Origin: Hyphomicrobiales bacterium
Lineage (GTDB): Bacteria; Pseudomonadota; Alphaproteobacteria; Rickettsiales; JACKKO01
NCBI GenBank assembly: GCA_024236395.1
Contig: JACKKO010000003.1
Span: forward strand, 104,859 to 168,858
Direction of reading: 5' to 3'
Length of the DNA stretch: 64,000 nucleotides
Under the pieces are notes generated by a model. It did no database searches. It was given only the letters and a program-made list of their open reading frames with translations, and was not told the origin of the DNA. Of this stretch, positions 46,383 to 55,749 are shown one piece after another. The position numbers and the translations under genes were made by a program. Numbering within the stretch: the stretch's first letter is position 1; each line of letters opens with the position of its first letter.

Positions 46383-47840
46383 ATGGATGGTTTGCTAACA
46401 AACACACAATATTTGCCTGTTTTGCCAGAGCTTTTCCTTGCGCTATCAACGTTGGGTTTGTTAGTGGTTGGTGTATTCCGTGGCCATGAATCCATTACAA
46501 TTATAACACGCTTATCAATAGGAATATTATTTCTCACACTGCTTGGCCTGATGGCGCAAAACAACATCACGATGGTTATCATGGATGGCGCATTCCGTAC
46601 GGATGGTTTTATTCAGTACGTGAAAGTCCTGATGTTATTTTCGGGCATTCTGGTGCTCCTGATCAGCCGTGAATACCGCACGGATAGTGCTTTTTTTGAA
46701 CAACCAATCCTGATGTTGTTTTCCGTGCTGGGGATGATGATGATGGTTTCTGCGAATAATCTGCTGACACTATATATGGGGATGGAGTTGCAGAGCTTAC
46801 CGTTATACGTATTGGCGGCTTCGGATCGTCGTTCACGGCTTTCTTCTGAAGCAGGACTGAAATATTTTGTCTTAGGGGCGCTCTCTTCTGGCTTATTGTT
46901 ATATGGTTGTTCACTGATTTACGGTTTTACCGGCACAACAAATTTTGCGGTGATTGCACAGCATTACTCCATCTTTACGGAAACGGCTGATATTCCACTA
47001 GCGCTGGTATTAGGTGTTGTGCTGGTGCTTGTAGGATTGTGCTTTAAGATTTCAGCTGTCCCGTTCCATATGTGGACGCCTGATGTCTATGAAGGGGCAC
47101 CGACACCAGTAACAGCATTCTTTGCGGCTGTGCCAAAGGTGGCAGGGTTGGCATTGCTCATTCGCTTTGTCGTGCAGCCATTGGGTGATCTGCAGGAAGT
47201 TTGGCGTCAGATTGTGATTCTTGTTTCGGTACTTTCCATGGTGGTGGGGGCGTTTGCCGCGCTCCGTCAGTATAATATCAAGCGCCTCCTGGCCTATAGT
47301 TCCATTGGACATGTAGGATACGCACTGATTGCAGTTGCCAGCGGTGATCGGCATGGGATTCAGGCAGCGCTGATTTATATTACAATCTATGCGCTGGTAA
47401 GTGTGGGTGCTTTTGGTTGCGTGTTACTGATGCGTAGACGGAATGAACATGTAGAAGCTATCGAAGATTTAGCGGGTGCGGGGCGAAGCCATCCGGTTTA
47501 TGCGCTGGTACTGAGCATCTTTATGTTAAGTATGGCGGGTATCCCACCATTGGCTGGCTTTTTCGGTAAGTTAGTAGTGTTTAAGACAGCGGTTGCATCC
47601 GGATTGTTCTGGCTGGCGATTGTTGGTGTTCTCAGCAGTGTCGTCGGTGCATACTATTATTTGCGGATTGTTAAAGTCATGTATTTTGACCAGTCAGATA
47701 CGGTAGCCATAAGTGAAGATATGCGTTTAGGCACACGGTTTGTGCTATTTGTAAGTACGTTGTTTAATCTTCTTTTCTTTTTTATGCCCACGCCGTTATT
47801 TGAAGCCGCAGAATACGCTGCCCGCGCGCTCTTTTTATGA
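46383..47840 (+). CDS. nuoN: NADH-quinone oxidoreductase subunit N
   Basis: The 485-residue third antiporter-like pump ends complex I. Conserved: M-G-M-E-L-Q-S-L-P-L-Y-V-L-A, E-A-G-L-K-Y-F-V-L-G-A-L-S-S-G, K-I-S-A-V-P-F-H-M-W-T-P-D-V-Y-E-G-A-P-T and S-S-I-G-H-V-G-Y. The stop overlaps the birA start (ATGA). Confidence 0.97.
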   Translation: MDGLLTNTQYLPVLPELFLALSTLGLLVVGVFRGHESITIITRLSIGILFLTLLGLMAQNNITMVIMDGAFRTDGFIQYVKVLMLFSGILVLLISREYRTDSAFFEQPILMLFSVLGMMMMVSANNLLTLYMGMELQSLPLYVLAASDRRSRLSSEAGLKYFVLGALSSGLLLYGCSLIYGFTGTTNFAVIAQHYSIFTETADIPLALVLGVVLVLVGLCFKISAVPFHMWTPDVYEGAPTPVTAFFAAVPKVAGLALLIRFVVQPLGDLQEVWRQIVILVSVLSMVVGAFAALRQYNIKRLLAYSSIGHVGYALIAVASGDRHGIQAALIYITIYALVSVGAFGCVLLMRRRNEHVEAIEDLAGAGRSHPVYALVLSIFMLSMAGIPPLAGFFGKLVVFKTAVASGLFWLAIVGVLSSVVGAYYYLRIVKVMYFDQSDTVAISEDMRLGTRFVLFVSTLFNLLFFFMPTPLFEAAEYAARALFL

Positions 47841-48616
47841 ACCGGAATTTGCCGGTGACTGTCGAAGCACTTCCTGAAGGTTACCGTCTTTTTGAGTTCC
47901 AGACACTAGATAGCACACAGTCTGAAATGAAACGACGTATGGCGGCTAATGCTTTGCAGGCGGGTGATATTATTCTGGCGGCTGAGCAAACTTCCGGAAT
48001 GGGAAGGCAGGGACGCCATTGGCACTCTCCCTTAGGTAATTTGTATTTTTCTCTGGCACTACAGCCAGACGAGCGCCATTATCGTTTTACGGACTATGGG
48101 TTTGTTACAGCGCTTGCATTACATCACCTGGTTCGGGATGTAGTAAGCCCTGCGGCAGAAGTAACCATTAAATGGCCAAATGATGTACTGGTAGAACAGC
48201 AGAAGATTGCAGGCATTCTCCTGGAACGCCTTGTCAGTGCAGAAAAATCATGGTTAATCATTGGCGTAGGACTCAATATACGTCATAGCCCCCAGGAAGG
48301 TCTCCGTTATCCTGCCACCCATATCGCAGCGCATAATAAAGAAAATAATGGCTATAATACAATTAATTACTTGAATAGTCTGATGAATATATTTAATACC
48401 TATATGACGCAATATCATATAGAAGGCTTTCCGGTTATTGCCAATGCATGGAATAAAGTGGCATTGGCACTGGGAACAAGCATTTCCGTACGCACGTATG
48501 ATAGTACGGAACATACTGGTGCGTATGCAGGAGTGGATGAAAGCGGGAATCTGCTGCTGAAGACAGATGATGGTAAGGCATTAGTGATTAATGCTGGTGA
48601 TGTTATGTTGCCGTGA
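47837..48616 (+). CDS. birA: Biotin--[acetyl-CoA-carboxylase] ligase
   Basis: The 259-residue enzyme activates biotin with ATP and attaches it to the carrier lysine of biotin-dependent carboxylases. The signature S-G-M-G-R-Q-G-R-H-W and the following L-Y-F-S-L-A-L are present, with K-W-P-N-D-V and the G-V-G-L-N loop. There is no N-terminal DNA-binding domain, so it is a ligase only. Being coupled to nuoN is a common arrangement in alphaproteobacteria. Confidence 0.95.
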   Translation: MNRNLPVTVEALPEGYRLFEFQTLDSTQSEMKRRMAANALQAGDIILAAEQTSGMGRQGRHWHSPLGNLYFSLALQPDERHYRFTDYGFVTALALHHLVRDVVSPAAEVTIKWPNDVLVEQQKIAGILLERLVSAEKSWLIIGVGLNIRHSPQEGLRYPATHIAAHNKENNGYNTINYLNSLMNIFNTYMTQYHIEGFPVIANAWNKVALALGTSISVRTYDSTEHTGAYAGVDESGNLLLKTDDGKALVINAGDVMLP

Positions 48617-48631
48617 ATAATGGAGTGTTGA

Positions 48632-49411
48632 ATGTTATTGGCGATTGATGCCGGAAATACCGATACGGTGTTTGCGATTTTTGAAGGGGAGAAGCTATGT
48701 GCAACCTGGCGCCTTTCGACACACCCATTAAAAACCGCTGACGAATTTGCGGCTTTATTGATGCCACTAGCCGATGCGCAGGCGATTCGACTGAAGGATA
48801 TTCGCCATGCAGTGATTGCCACAGTGGTGCCACAGCATTTGTTTGCGCTGAAGACATTCTGCCGCACCTATTGTGGTCAGGAACCGGATGTGGTGGGCGA
48901 AAATGGCTTTCTGCCGAAGATTGATATCCTGCTGGAGCGTCCTGGGGAAGTGGGTGCAGACAGGCTCATCAATGCGGTTTCAGCCTGCGCGCGATTCGTA
49001 CCACCGCTGATTGTCATTGATTTCGGCACGGCCACCACCTTTGATGTAATTAACAAAGACGGTGCTTATATTGGCGGGCTGATTGCACCGGGTGTAAACC
49101 TTTCCCTGAAAACATTGCATATGGCCGCTGCCAAATTACCAAATGTTGCAGTAAAACGCCCGGAGAAGGTAGTGGGAACCAACACGGTATCGGCCATGCA
49201 GTCCGGTATTTACTGGGGTTACCGTTCGTTGATTGAAGGCATTGTGGCGCGGATCGCCGAGGAACAGGGTACAGCCATGACCACCGTAGCCACCGGAGGA
49301 TTAGCCAGCCTGTTTGCGGAAGGCTGTGACGCCATTCAGCATTGTGTGCCGGATTTAACCATCTCTGGTCTGCGGTTAGTACACGAGCAGTTACGGGGAA
49401 CCAATGGCTAA
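48632..49411 (+). CDS. coaX: Type III pantothenate kinase
   Basis: The 259-residue kinase catalyses the first committed step of CoA synthesis, pantothenate phosphorylation. Acetate-kinase-superfamily motifs: A-I-D-A-G-N-T-D-T-V-F at the N-terminus, G-A-D-R-L-I-N-A and V-I-D-F-G-T-A-T-T-F-D, and the late T-G-G-L-A. The type III form is insensitive to CoA feedback and needs a monovalent cation. It is 15 bases after birA and overlaps rnj by 8 bases. Confidence 0.95.
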   Translation: MLLAIDAGNTDTVFAIFEGEKLCATWRLSTHPLKTADEFAALLMPLADAQAIRLKDIRHAVIATVVPQHLFALKTFCRTYCGQEPDVVGENGFLPKIDILLERPGEVGADRLINAVSACARFVPPLIVIDFGTATTFDVINKDGAYIGGLIAPGVNLSLKTLHMAAAKLPNVAVKRPEKVVGTNTVSAMQSGIYWGYRSLIEGIVARIAEEQGTAMTTVATGGLASLFAEGCDAIQHCVPDLTISGLRLVHEQLRGTNG

Positions 49412-51056
49412 ATATACCAAAAACGACCTGATCTTCCTGCCGCTTGGTGGATCGGGTGAGATCGGAATGAACGTGAACCTTTATCATTTCAAAGGTCAAT
49501 GGATCATGTGCGATTTGGGGGCAGGGTTCGCGGATGACCGTCACCCTGGTGTTGATCTTGTGGTGGCGAATATCAACTTTGTCAAAAGCCTGGGAGAGCA
49601 TTTTCTGGGGTTGGTCTGTACCCACGCGCATGAAGACCATATCGGTGGTATTCCCTATTTATGGGATCAGCTCGAATGCCCTATTTATGCTACACCGTTT
49701 ACTGCTTCCATGGTGCGCAGCAAGTTGCATGAGACAGGGCTGGAGCGCAAGGCGAAGGTAACCGAGGTACAGCCCGGTAGCCAGTTTGAACTGGGGCCAT
49801 TTAACCTGGAGTTGGTGCAGATTACGCACTCTATTCCAGAAATGAATGGCATTATTATTAAAACAGAACTGGGTACGGTACTGCATACCGGGGATTGGAA
49901 ACTGGACCCAGAACCGGTGATTGGCCCCACGACAGATGAAGCGCGCCTCAAGCAGTGTGGGGATGAAGGCGTGCTGGCAATGATTTGTGATTCCACAAAC
50001 ATTTTTCGTGAAGGTACTTCCGGCTCTGAGTCAGGTCTGATGGCAGGGCTTTCTGGCTTGATTGCGGAAGCTGGGAAGGGGCTGGTGGTAGTAGCCACGT
50101 TTGCCTCAAATGTGGCACGGCTGGATACGATTGCACGGGCAGCGGAAGCCAATGGGCGCAAGGTGGTGCTGGCTGGGCGTTCGCTATGGCGAGTCTATGC
50201 CGCAGCACGGGAGAATGGCTATCTGACGGATCTGGAGCCGTTTCTGGATGATCGGCAGGCGGTGAAGGTGCCACGGCATAAGCAGCTGGTGATCAGCACC
50301 GGGTGTCAGGGAGAGGAGCAGGCAGCTACAGCCAAGCTGGCCTATGGCAAACATCCGGGGTTACGTTTAAATAAGGGCGATACCGTAATTTTTTCTTCTA
50401 AAGTCATCCCTGGGAATGAAAAGAAAATTATCCATTTACTGAATGAATTTGTGAAGCAACGGGTGGAAGTCTATACGGAGAAAGATCATTTTGTCCATGT
50501 CTCTGGCCATCCCTGCCGGGATGAAGTGCGCCGTATGTACGAACTGGTGCGTCCGCAGATCGCGGTGCCGGTGCATGGAGAGGCCATGCATTTGCACGAG
50601 CATACGAAATTTGCCAAATCGCTGGGTGTACCACAAACGGTGGAGGTACAGAACGGAGCGATGGTTAGGCTGGCGCCGGGTAATGCTGAAATTATTCAGC
50701 ACATAGAAAATGGTATCTGGATGATCGACGGTCAGCGGCTGGTAGATCCGGAAAGTAAAGTAATGAAAGCCCGTCGCAGGATGCAGCGTAGTGGAGCAGC
50801 CTTTGTGACGGTGGTGCTCACAAAACGTGGAAAGCTGGTCACGGAGCCGCAGATACTGGTGCCGGGTTTGCTGGATTACGATGAGAATCGTGCACTTTTG
50901 TGGGAGCTTTCCGAAGAACTGGCGGATGTCGTTGATTCACAGCGCCAGACCAGTGAGGATGCGATTGTTCGTGCTACACGACGTTTCCTGCGTAAGGCAT
51001 TAAAGCAGGAAACAGGTAAGGAACCGCTGATTGAAGTGCATGTGGTGGTATGTTGA
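49404..51056 (+). CDS. rnj: Ribonuclease J
   Basis: The 550-residue metallo-beta-lactamase/beta-CASP nuclease processes and degrades RNA from the 5' end and internally. The zinc motif T-H-A-H-E-D-H-I-G-G is complete, later ligands lie in L-H-T-G-D-W-K and C-D-S-T-N, and the beta-CASP region includes V-S-G-H-P-C-R-D-E and P-V-H-G-E-A-M. Alphaproteobacteria use RNase J beside RNase E. It ends the nuo-birA-coaX-rnj run. Confidence 0.96.
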   Translation: MAKYTKNDLIFLPLGGSGEIGMNVNLYHFKGQWIMCDLGAGFADDRHPGVDLVVANINFVKSLGEHFLGLVCTHAHEDHIGGIPYLWDQLECPIYATPFTASMVRSKLHETGLERKAKVTEVQPGSQFELGPFNLELVQITHSIPEMNGIIIKTELGTVLHTGDWKLDPEPVIGPTTDEARLKQCGDEGVLAMICDSTNIFREGTSGSESGLMAGLSGLIAEAGKGLVVVATFASNVARLDTIARAAEANGRKVVLAGRSLWRVYAAARENGYLTDLEPFLDDRQAVKVPRHKQLVISTGCQGEEQAATAKLAYGKHPGLRLNKGDTVIFSSKVIPGNEKKIIHLLNEFVKQRVEVYTEKDHFVHVSGHPCRDEVRRMYELVRPQIAVPVHGEAMHLHEHTKFAKSLGVPQTVEVQNGAMVRLAPGNAEIIQHIENGIWMIDGQRLVDPESKVMKARRRMQRSGAAFVTVVLTKRGKLVTEPQILVPGLLDYDENRALLWELSEELADVVDSQRQTSEDAIVRATRRFLRKALKQETGKEPLIEVHVVVC

Positions 51057-51077
51057 GTGCTAGTTGCTGGTACTGTC

Positions 51078-51097
51078 ATGCCGTCGTATGACGGCAT
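51078..51097. repeat. Short palindrome after rnj
   Basis: ATGCCGTC-GTAT-GACGGCAT forms an eight-pair hairpin with the wider context TGTCATGCC...GACGGCATCTAG. This pattern resembles short dispersed palindromes seen between genes in many proteobacteria. It lies between convergent rnj and the hemH remnant and could also help end transcription, although no T-run follows. Confidence 0.5.
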
Positions 51098-51152
51098 CTA
51101 GAAAGAAGCATGAATTACGATTTCACGGTTTCACAACGTCACGACATCACAG

Positions 51153-52192
51153 CTAAGAAACCCAGCCTTTAAGTTCATTATCCAGTAAGGTGTGCAGCAT
51201 TGCGATGCCGGAGGGACTATCATTCAGGCAAGGGATAACGGTAAAATGCGTACCTCCTAATTGCAGGAATTCCTCACGAATGCCAATGGCAATTTCTTCC
51301 AGCGTTTCCAGGCAGTCTGCGGCAAAGCCCGGCATGATGATAGCCAGCTTTTTGGTGCCGCCCTTGGCAAGATCATGCACGGTTTGCTGGGTATAGGGTT
51401 GCAACCATTCCTTTGGTCCAAACCGGGATTGGAAGGTAAGCTGCAATTGCTCTTTGGATAATTTAAGGGACTCCCGCAACAGTCGCGCCGTTTTTATGGC
51501 AGTGACAATGATAGGGGTCGCCTTTGTCAAAAATACTACTGGGCAGTCCGTGGAAAAGCCAGAATGACTTCCGGTTCCCCAGTCCTGTGCCTTGAGGTGA
51601 CTATCTACCAGAATGTTTGATGCGTCAATATAGGCTGGGTGATCGTGATGGGGTGGTAGTATTATACGAATGGAGGCTGCCAGCGCATTTTTCATCAGGC
51701 AACCGGAATACTTCATCCCTACGCGCTGGCCGTGGTGGTAGCACTATACTGCGGGTAAAGTGGTTACAATAAGGATACGGTCACATCCGGCTTCACGCAC
51801 GCATTTCCTGGCAACATGGCAGCGATAGACGGGGAGCCGTAACGCACGATGCCAGTCGATATGCTGAACATTCTGCGTAGTGCGGGTACCCAGTGCTCTG
51901 CCTGTTCTCTGTATAATAACAGGCAGCAGAACGCCATCATCCCCGCCAGATTTGCGATAGGCTTCTGCACTGCGTTTGGGCGGAATGGCAGAATAAACGG
52001 AGTTCAGAATAATCTGCCACAGACAGGGCGTTAATTCAATTACACGCGCCGGTCAGGGAAGATTGTCGTAGATAACGGCGTACCTTCTGCCGTATGGGGA
52101 GCATCGGGCTGCCCAAGATTAATCAGCCTGTTTTTGCCGGAATCCGTACTTCCGAGGTGCCCTTCTGGTAGGTGAGATTGCTTCTTGGCCAT
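51153..52192 (-). pseudogene. hemH: Ferrochelatase, broken by several frameshifts
   Basis: Read over three frames, the ~1040 bases give a full-length ferrochelatase. The start ATG at 52192 leads into L-I-N-L-G-Q-P-D-A-P. Then come D-R-R-V, P-K-R-S-A-E-A-Y-R-K, D-R-I-L-I-V and H-D-H-P-A-Y-I. Next are F-H-G-L-P and F-D-K-G-D-P-Y-H-C-H-C-H-K (out of frame), then F-Q-S-R-F-G-P-K-E-W-L-Q-P-Y-T. The end is P-G-F-A-A-D-C-L-E-T-L-E-E-I. The longest intact piece (from 51716) covers the C-terminal half but starts inside the gene. The intact form would insert iron into protoporphyrin IX, the last haem step. Frameshifts are either true decay or sequence errors. It follows dapB with a TAATG overlap. Confidence 0.85.
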
Positions 52193-52972
52193 TATGCAGA
52201 GGTCAAGCACGTCCCCATCATTGTAAAGCCAGGGCTTTACCTTCTGTATCCAGATGATGGCTGCACGCACGGCACCACGAAAATGCTACGATCGGAAGCC
52301 TTGTGGCTGAGGCAATCCGCTCACCATCCGTGGCAAACGGTGGTGTGATCTAATAACATCGCCACCGCATTTGTTGCAGACCGATTTCACCGTGGCCGCG
52401 CACCGGTATGTCCTTCACGTGCTAGCCAAGGCAACGTCATTGAGCGCAATGCCACGGCGCGTGCAGCGGCCTCTCCCAGCCCAACGCGGTGCCAGAAGGC
52501 GCATCTACCTTGTAACGGTGATGCATTTCCAGAATTTCAATATCGCACTCATCGTGATCAAGAATGGCAGCCGCTTTTCTACTAGTCCTATTAGAATATT
52601 GACCCCTATAATGTTGGGGGCGAATACAATCGCTGTCTTCCTGCGCAAAATCCGTTAACTGCTTCTTTTTCAGCATCACTTAAGCCCGTAGTGCAATAAC
52701 ATAGGCAACCCTATGATTTGCTGATATTTCTACCGCGCGAGTGTGACATTAGGGCGCGTAAAGTCAATGACACAATCCGCACGGGGAATTGCCTGCTCCA
52801 TATTGTCAGTAACACTGACGCGCCAAGCGGCTCCAGCCCTGCTATAGCGCCTATATCCTTACCAACAAACTCGCTCGGGTTGTTCTACGGCGCCAGTAAC
52901 TCATACCGGTTGTGCATGGATGATGTGTGTCAAGAGCGTCCATACGTCCTGCTGCCCTATAAGGATTTTCAT
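52192..52972 (-). pseudogene. dapB: 4-hydroxy-tetrahydrodipicolinate reductase, broken by many frameshifts
   Basis: The remnant starts with the ATG at 52972 (M-K-I-L-I-G). Across several frames it shows I-D-F-T-R-P-N-V-T-L, V-A-Y-V-I, D-A-E-K-K-Q-L-T-D-F-A-Q-E, the diagnostic I-E-I-L-E-M-H-H-R-Y-K-V-D-A-P-S-G-T-A-L (catalytic His and Lys), and a C-terminus A-V-R-A-A-I-I-W ending D-V-L-D-L before TAA. Total length matches a normal ~260-residue enzyme. No single frame holds more than about 80 codons of it. The enzyme is needed for meso-diaminopimelate and lysine, so true loss would be surprising in a peptidoglycan-building cell. Confidence 0.8.
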
Positions 52973-53033
52973 TGGTATCCTGCGCACATAGTGCTATTCT
53001 ACGTAATGTGCAGTGCATCATATTATTGGAGCT

Positions 53034-53324
53034 ATGTATAAATTATTCCTGAAGTTCTGGCCAGCCCTTATTCCTATTATGCTGTATGTGATGTGGCGGC
53101 TGATGGTACGCTATCGGAGGGTACAGGGTGAGGATGAAGCGCTGGCGGAACATACGGCGAAGGTGTGGATATGGACGTTATTAAGCAGTATTGCAATTCT
53201 GCTGATTTCAGTGGGGTATATGTTGTTTTCAGAGTCGCCGCGAGAAGAGGGTACACATGTACCTGTACAATACGAGGATGGCAAGCCTACCTCATATAAT
53301 ACAAGAACCAAGCGGAAAGGATAA
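53034..53324 (+). CDS. Small membrane protein resembling DUF6111
   Basis: The ATG at 53034 gives 96 residues; an in-frame ATG at 53013 lies just outside the start of the dapB remnant on the other strand. Two membrane helices (about 5-24 and 45-65) are separated by a charged loop (V-R-Y-R-R-V-Q-G-E-D-E). The C-terminal part with H-V-P-V-Q-Y-E-D-G-K resembles the V-P-x-x-x-E-D-G-x tail of DUF6111 proteins, which sit upstream of cca in many alphaproteobacteria; here cca follows 9 bases later. The role is unknown. It is the only gene in the frameshift block that reads cleanly. Confidence 0.7.
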   Translation: MYKLFLKFWPALIPIMLYVMWRLMVRYRRVQGEDEALAEHTAKVWIWTLLSSIAILLISVGYMLFSESPREEGTHVPVQYEDGKPTSYNTRTKRKG

Positions 53325-53333
53325 TGCGCGGTA

Positions 53334-54634
53334 ATGTCAGCTAAACATACCATATCTCTGCAGCCATGGATGCAGCTTCCGGATGTGAAGCGTGTAATGG
53401 ATATGCTGGAAGAGGAAAATGGTATACCGCGCTTTGTTGGCGGGTGTGTGCGTAATGCACTTCTCTATGAGCCGATTTACGATATTGATATTGGCACCGT
53501 CCATCGCCCGGAGAAAGTAATTGAGCTGTGTGAAAAACACGGTCTCAAAGCCATCCCCACCGGGATTCGGCATGGTACGGTACGACCGTTGTTCAGGAGA
53601 GTTCCTGCGAAGTAACCACGCACTTCGCGGGATAAATCTGACCAGTCACATCTCCAGGTGGAGTATACGGATAGCTGGGAAGAAGACGCTGCCCGGCGCG
53701 ATTTTACCGTCAATGCGATGTCGCTGGAACGCGATGGTACGCTACATGATTACCTGAATGGCCGCGAAGACTTGGAGAAAGGGATCATTCGCTTTGTTGG
53801 TAAGCCGGAAGAACGTATTCAGGGAAAATTACCTGAGGATTTTGCGGTTGTTCGCTTTCATGCACTCTATGGTAAAGCGCCGATTACGGAAGCATCTCTG
53901 GATGCCTGCCGGGAGCATGGACGGGGCATTACCAGCCTTTCTGGAGAGCGCGTGCAGCGTGAAATGTTTAAGCTGTTTGGTGCCACGGATCCAACCTCTG
54001 CCATAGAGGCAATGGCAAGCTGAAATTTTTAAGTATCTGCTCCATGGGATGATGAGTATCCGGTGCATGTGCAGCATATTCCTGCGGTGGTGGCACTGGA
54101 ACAGTTTACTGCAAATCTTGAATTGCCGATTGACCCGCATGTACGGTTTGTGGCGATGATGCCGCCGGTACTTTCCTCCAGTTATCCAAAGAAAGAGAGT
54201 TATATTCGCAACTGCATGATCTTGGAAGTTCTCTAAAGACCAAGTGAACATCCTACAGCGGTTGCTATATCCGCCGCATTTATTATCTTCGATATGGAGA
54301 AAAATTCAGCATCGGATTATTATGCGGGTAGGAAGCGTTTTTCTCTCACAAGTGCATATTTATCTCGCGCTGGAAAGCTTGCGATATCCTGAGCGAAAAG
54401 ATGAAATCTTTCGTATTGCACGCAATATGTTAGCGCACACGGAGGCATGGGATATGCCACTCTTCCCGATTTCGGGTCATGATTTACTTAATACCAAATT
54501 ATTCCTGCCGGAAACGATTGGCAAACTATGGATGAGGCCGAAATCTTCTGGGAACATTTAGTTCTCTAAAAGCGAATAAGGAAGAGCTCATCAACTTTGT
54601 TAAAACCAAGCAGTACAGCGCTATTTTGTGTTAA
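53334..54634 (+). pseudogene. cca: CCA tRNA nucleotidyltransferase/poly(A) polymerase family, broken by several frameshifts
   Basis: The N-terminal 90 codons are intact: R-F-V-G-G-C-V-R-N-A-L-L, Y-D-I-D-I-G-T and G-I-R-H-G-T-V. Continuations in other frames give T-V-V-Q-E-S-S-C-E-V-T-T, E-E-D-A-A-R-R-D-F-T-V-N-A-M, N-Y-L-R-I-L-R-L-F, G-E-R-V-Q-R-E-M and the C-terminal F-P-I-S-G-H-D-L-L. At least five shifts are needed to read the whole. The intact enzyme adds or repairs the 3' CCA of tRNAs. The remnant runs to a TAA at 54632-54634. The same block affects hemH and dapB. Confidence 0.85.
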
Positions 54635-54635
54635 A

Positions 54636-54843
54636 TAAAAATCGCGTGGGATTTTTACATTAAAGCGTTTATAATTCCAGCCATAGATGCATCACATCAG
54701 GCATCCTGCCATACAGATCATGACGATCATTGTCACCATCATGGCAACCGACTACCTCTTTTGCGTTGGCTTACTCTTAACGGTGTTGGGTTACAGCCTG
54801 CCTGCTTCTTACATTTTTCAAGCTGGAAGTTCCGTATCTCAGC
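54636..54843 (+). pseudogene. Frameshifted 5' end of the permease gene, with His-rich segment
   Basis: Between the cca remnant and the open permease frame, one frame reads C-H-T-D-H-D-D-H-C-H-H-H-G-N-R-L-P-L-L-R. A second continues T-V-L-G-Y-S-L-P-A-S-Y-I-F-Q-A-G, and the permease frame then begins with Y-L-S-M-Y-S-H-T-V. Joining the three needs two shifts (near 54783 and 54828). No ATG precedes it in frame; ATAAAAATC at 54636 may be a damaged ATG. The Cys/His cluster looks like a cytoplasmic metal-binding tail. Confidence 0.5.
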
Positions 54844-55749
54844 ATGTACTCCCATACGGTATTTGAAATGTTTAACCGGATGTGGTGGGGACTTCTTCTG
54901 GGGATTATGTTTGTTGGAATGCTCAGTAAAGTGCCTAAGGCGTTTGTATTGGCGATTATTGGAGCAGCGGGGACAAAGCAGGGCATCTTACGCGCCACAT
55001 TAGCCGGGATATTGTTGGATTTATGCAGCCATGGTATTTTACTGGTAGGGATGAAGCTTTATGAGCGTGGTGCCGGGTTGGGGCAGGTGGTGGCGTTTCT
55101 GGTGGCCAGCCCGTGGAATTCTTTTTCGCTAACACTAATTTTAATCTCGCTGATTGGCTGGCAGTGGACGGGATTCTTTATTGTCGCATCGGCAGTTATT
55201 GCGATCGTGAGTGGTATGCTGTTTGATCTTTGTGTCCGTAAAGGTATTTTGCCACAGAATCCAAATGCAGTGCATGATGATATAGACTTTCATTTTCTAT
55301 CAGAAATGAAAAAAGGTCTGGCGAGGACGCAGTTTAACACGAAACTCTTCTCGGATATGGCACGCTCTGGTATCGCTGAGTCGCGCATGATTTTGAAATG
55401 GATTTTTCTTGGGGTCATTATCGCCGGGTTGATGCGAACATTTACCGATCCCAGTCAGTTCCAGTCGCTCTTTGGACCTACGTTGGCTGGACTGGGGCTG
55501 ACATTAGTGGCGGCAACCATTATTGAAGTGTGTTCGGAAGGGGCGGTGCCCATTGCAGCGGATATCCTGACGCGGGCGCATGCGCCGGGCAATGCGTTTG
55601 CCTTCCTAATGGCAGGCGTCGCAACCGACTATACAGAAATAATGGGATTAAAAGAACGCACGAAATCGTGGAAGATTGCCCTGTTTCTACCACTTATCAG
55701 TCTGCCACAGGTGATACTGGTTTCGTGGCTGATAAATGTTTATAACTAA
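54844..55749 (+). CDS. DUF318-type permease, probable metal or metalloid efflux (5' end disrupted)
   Basis: The 301-codon frame starts at an internal Met. It holds the main body of a two-domain permease of the DUF318/ArsP-like family (eight or nine helices). Seen: P-K-A-F-V-L-A-I-I-G-A-A-G-T-K-Q-G, A-S-P-W-N-S-F-S-L-T, a soluble loop about 140-180, then V-I-I-A-G-L-M-R-T-F and E-V-C-S-E-G-A-V-P-I-A-A-D-I-L. Paired P-W/P-I-A-A motifs are typical. A His/Cys-rich N-terminus encoded upstream in other frames supports a metal substrate such as copper or zinc. The last codons overlap the hemF stop region on the other strand. Confidence 0.7.
   Translation: MYSHTVFEMFNRMWWGLLLGIMFVGMLSKVPKAFVLAIIGAAGTKQGILRATLAGILLDLCSHGILLVGMKLYERGAGLGQVVAFLVASPWNSFSLTLILISLIGWQWTGFFIVASAVIAIVSGMLFDLCVRKGILPQNPNAVHDDIDFHFLSEMKKGLARTQFNTKLFSDMARSGIAESRMILKWIFLGVIIAGLMRTFTDPSQFQSLFGPTLAGLGLTLVAATIIEVCSEGAVPIAADILTRAHAPGNAFAFLMAGVATDYTEIMGLKERTKSWKIALFLPLISLPQVILVSWLINVYN

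Noticed and set aside
53013..53033. Start of the DUF6111-like gene at 53013
   Set aside because: The seven-residue leader M-H-H-I-I-G-A has no family match; the ATG at 53034 puts the basic-hydrophobic start in place.
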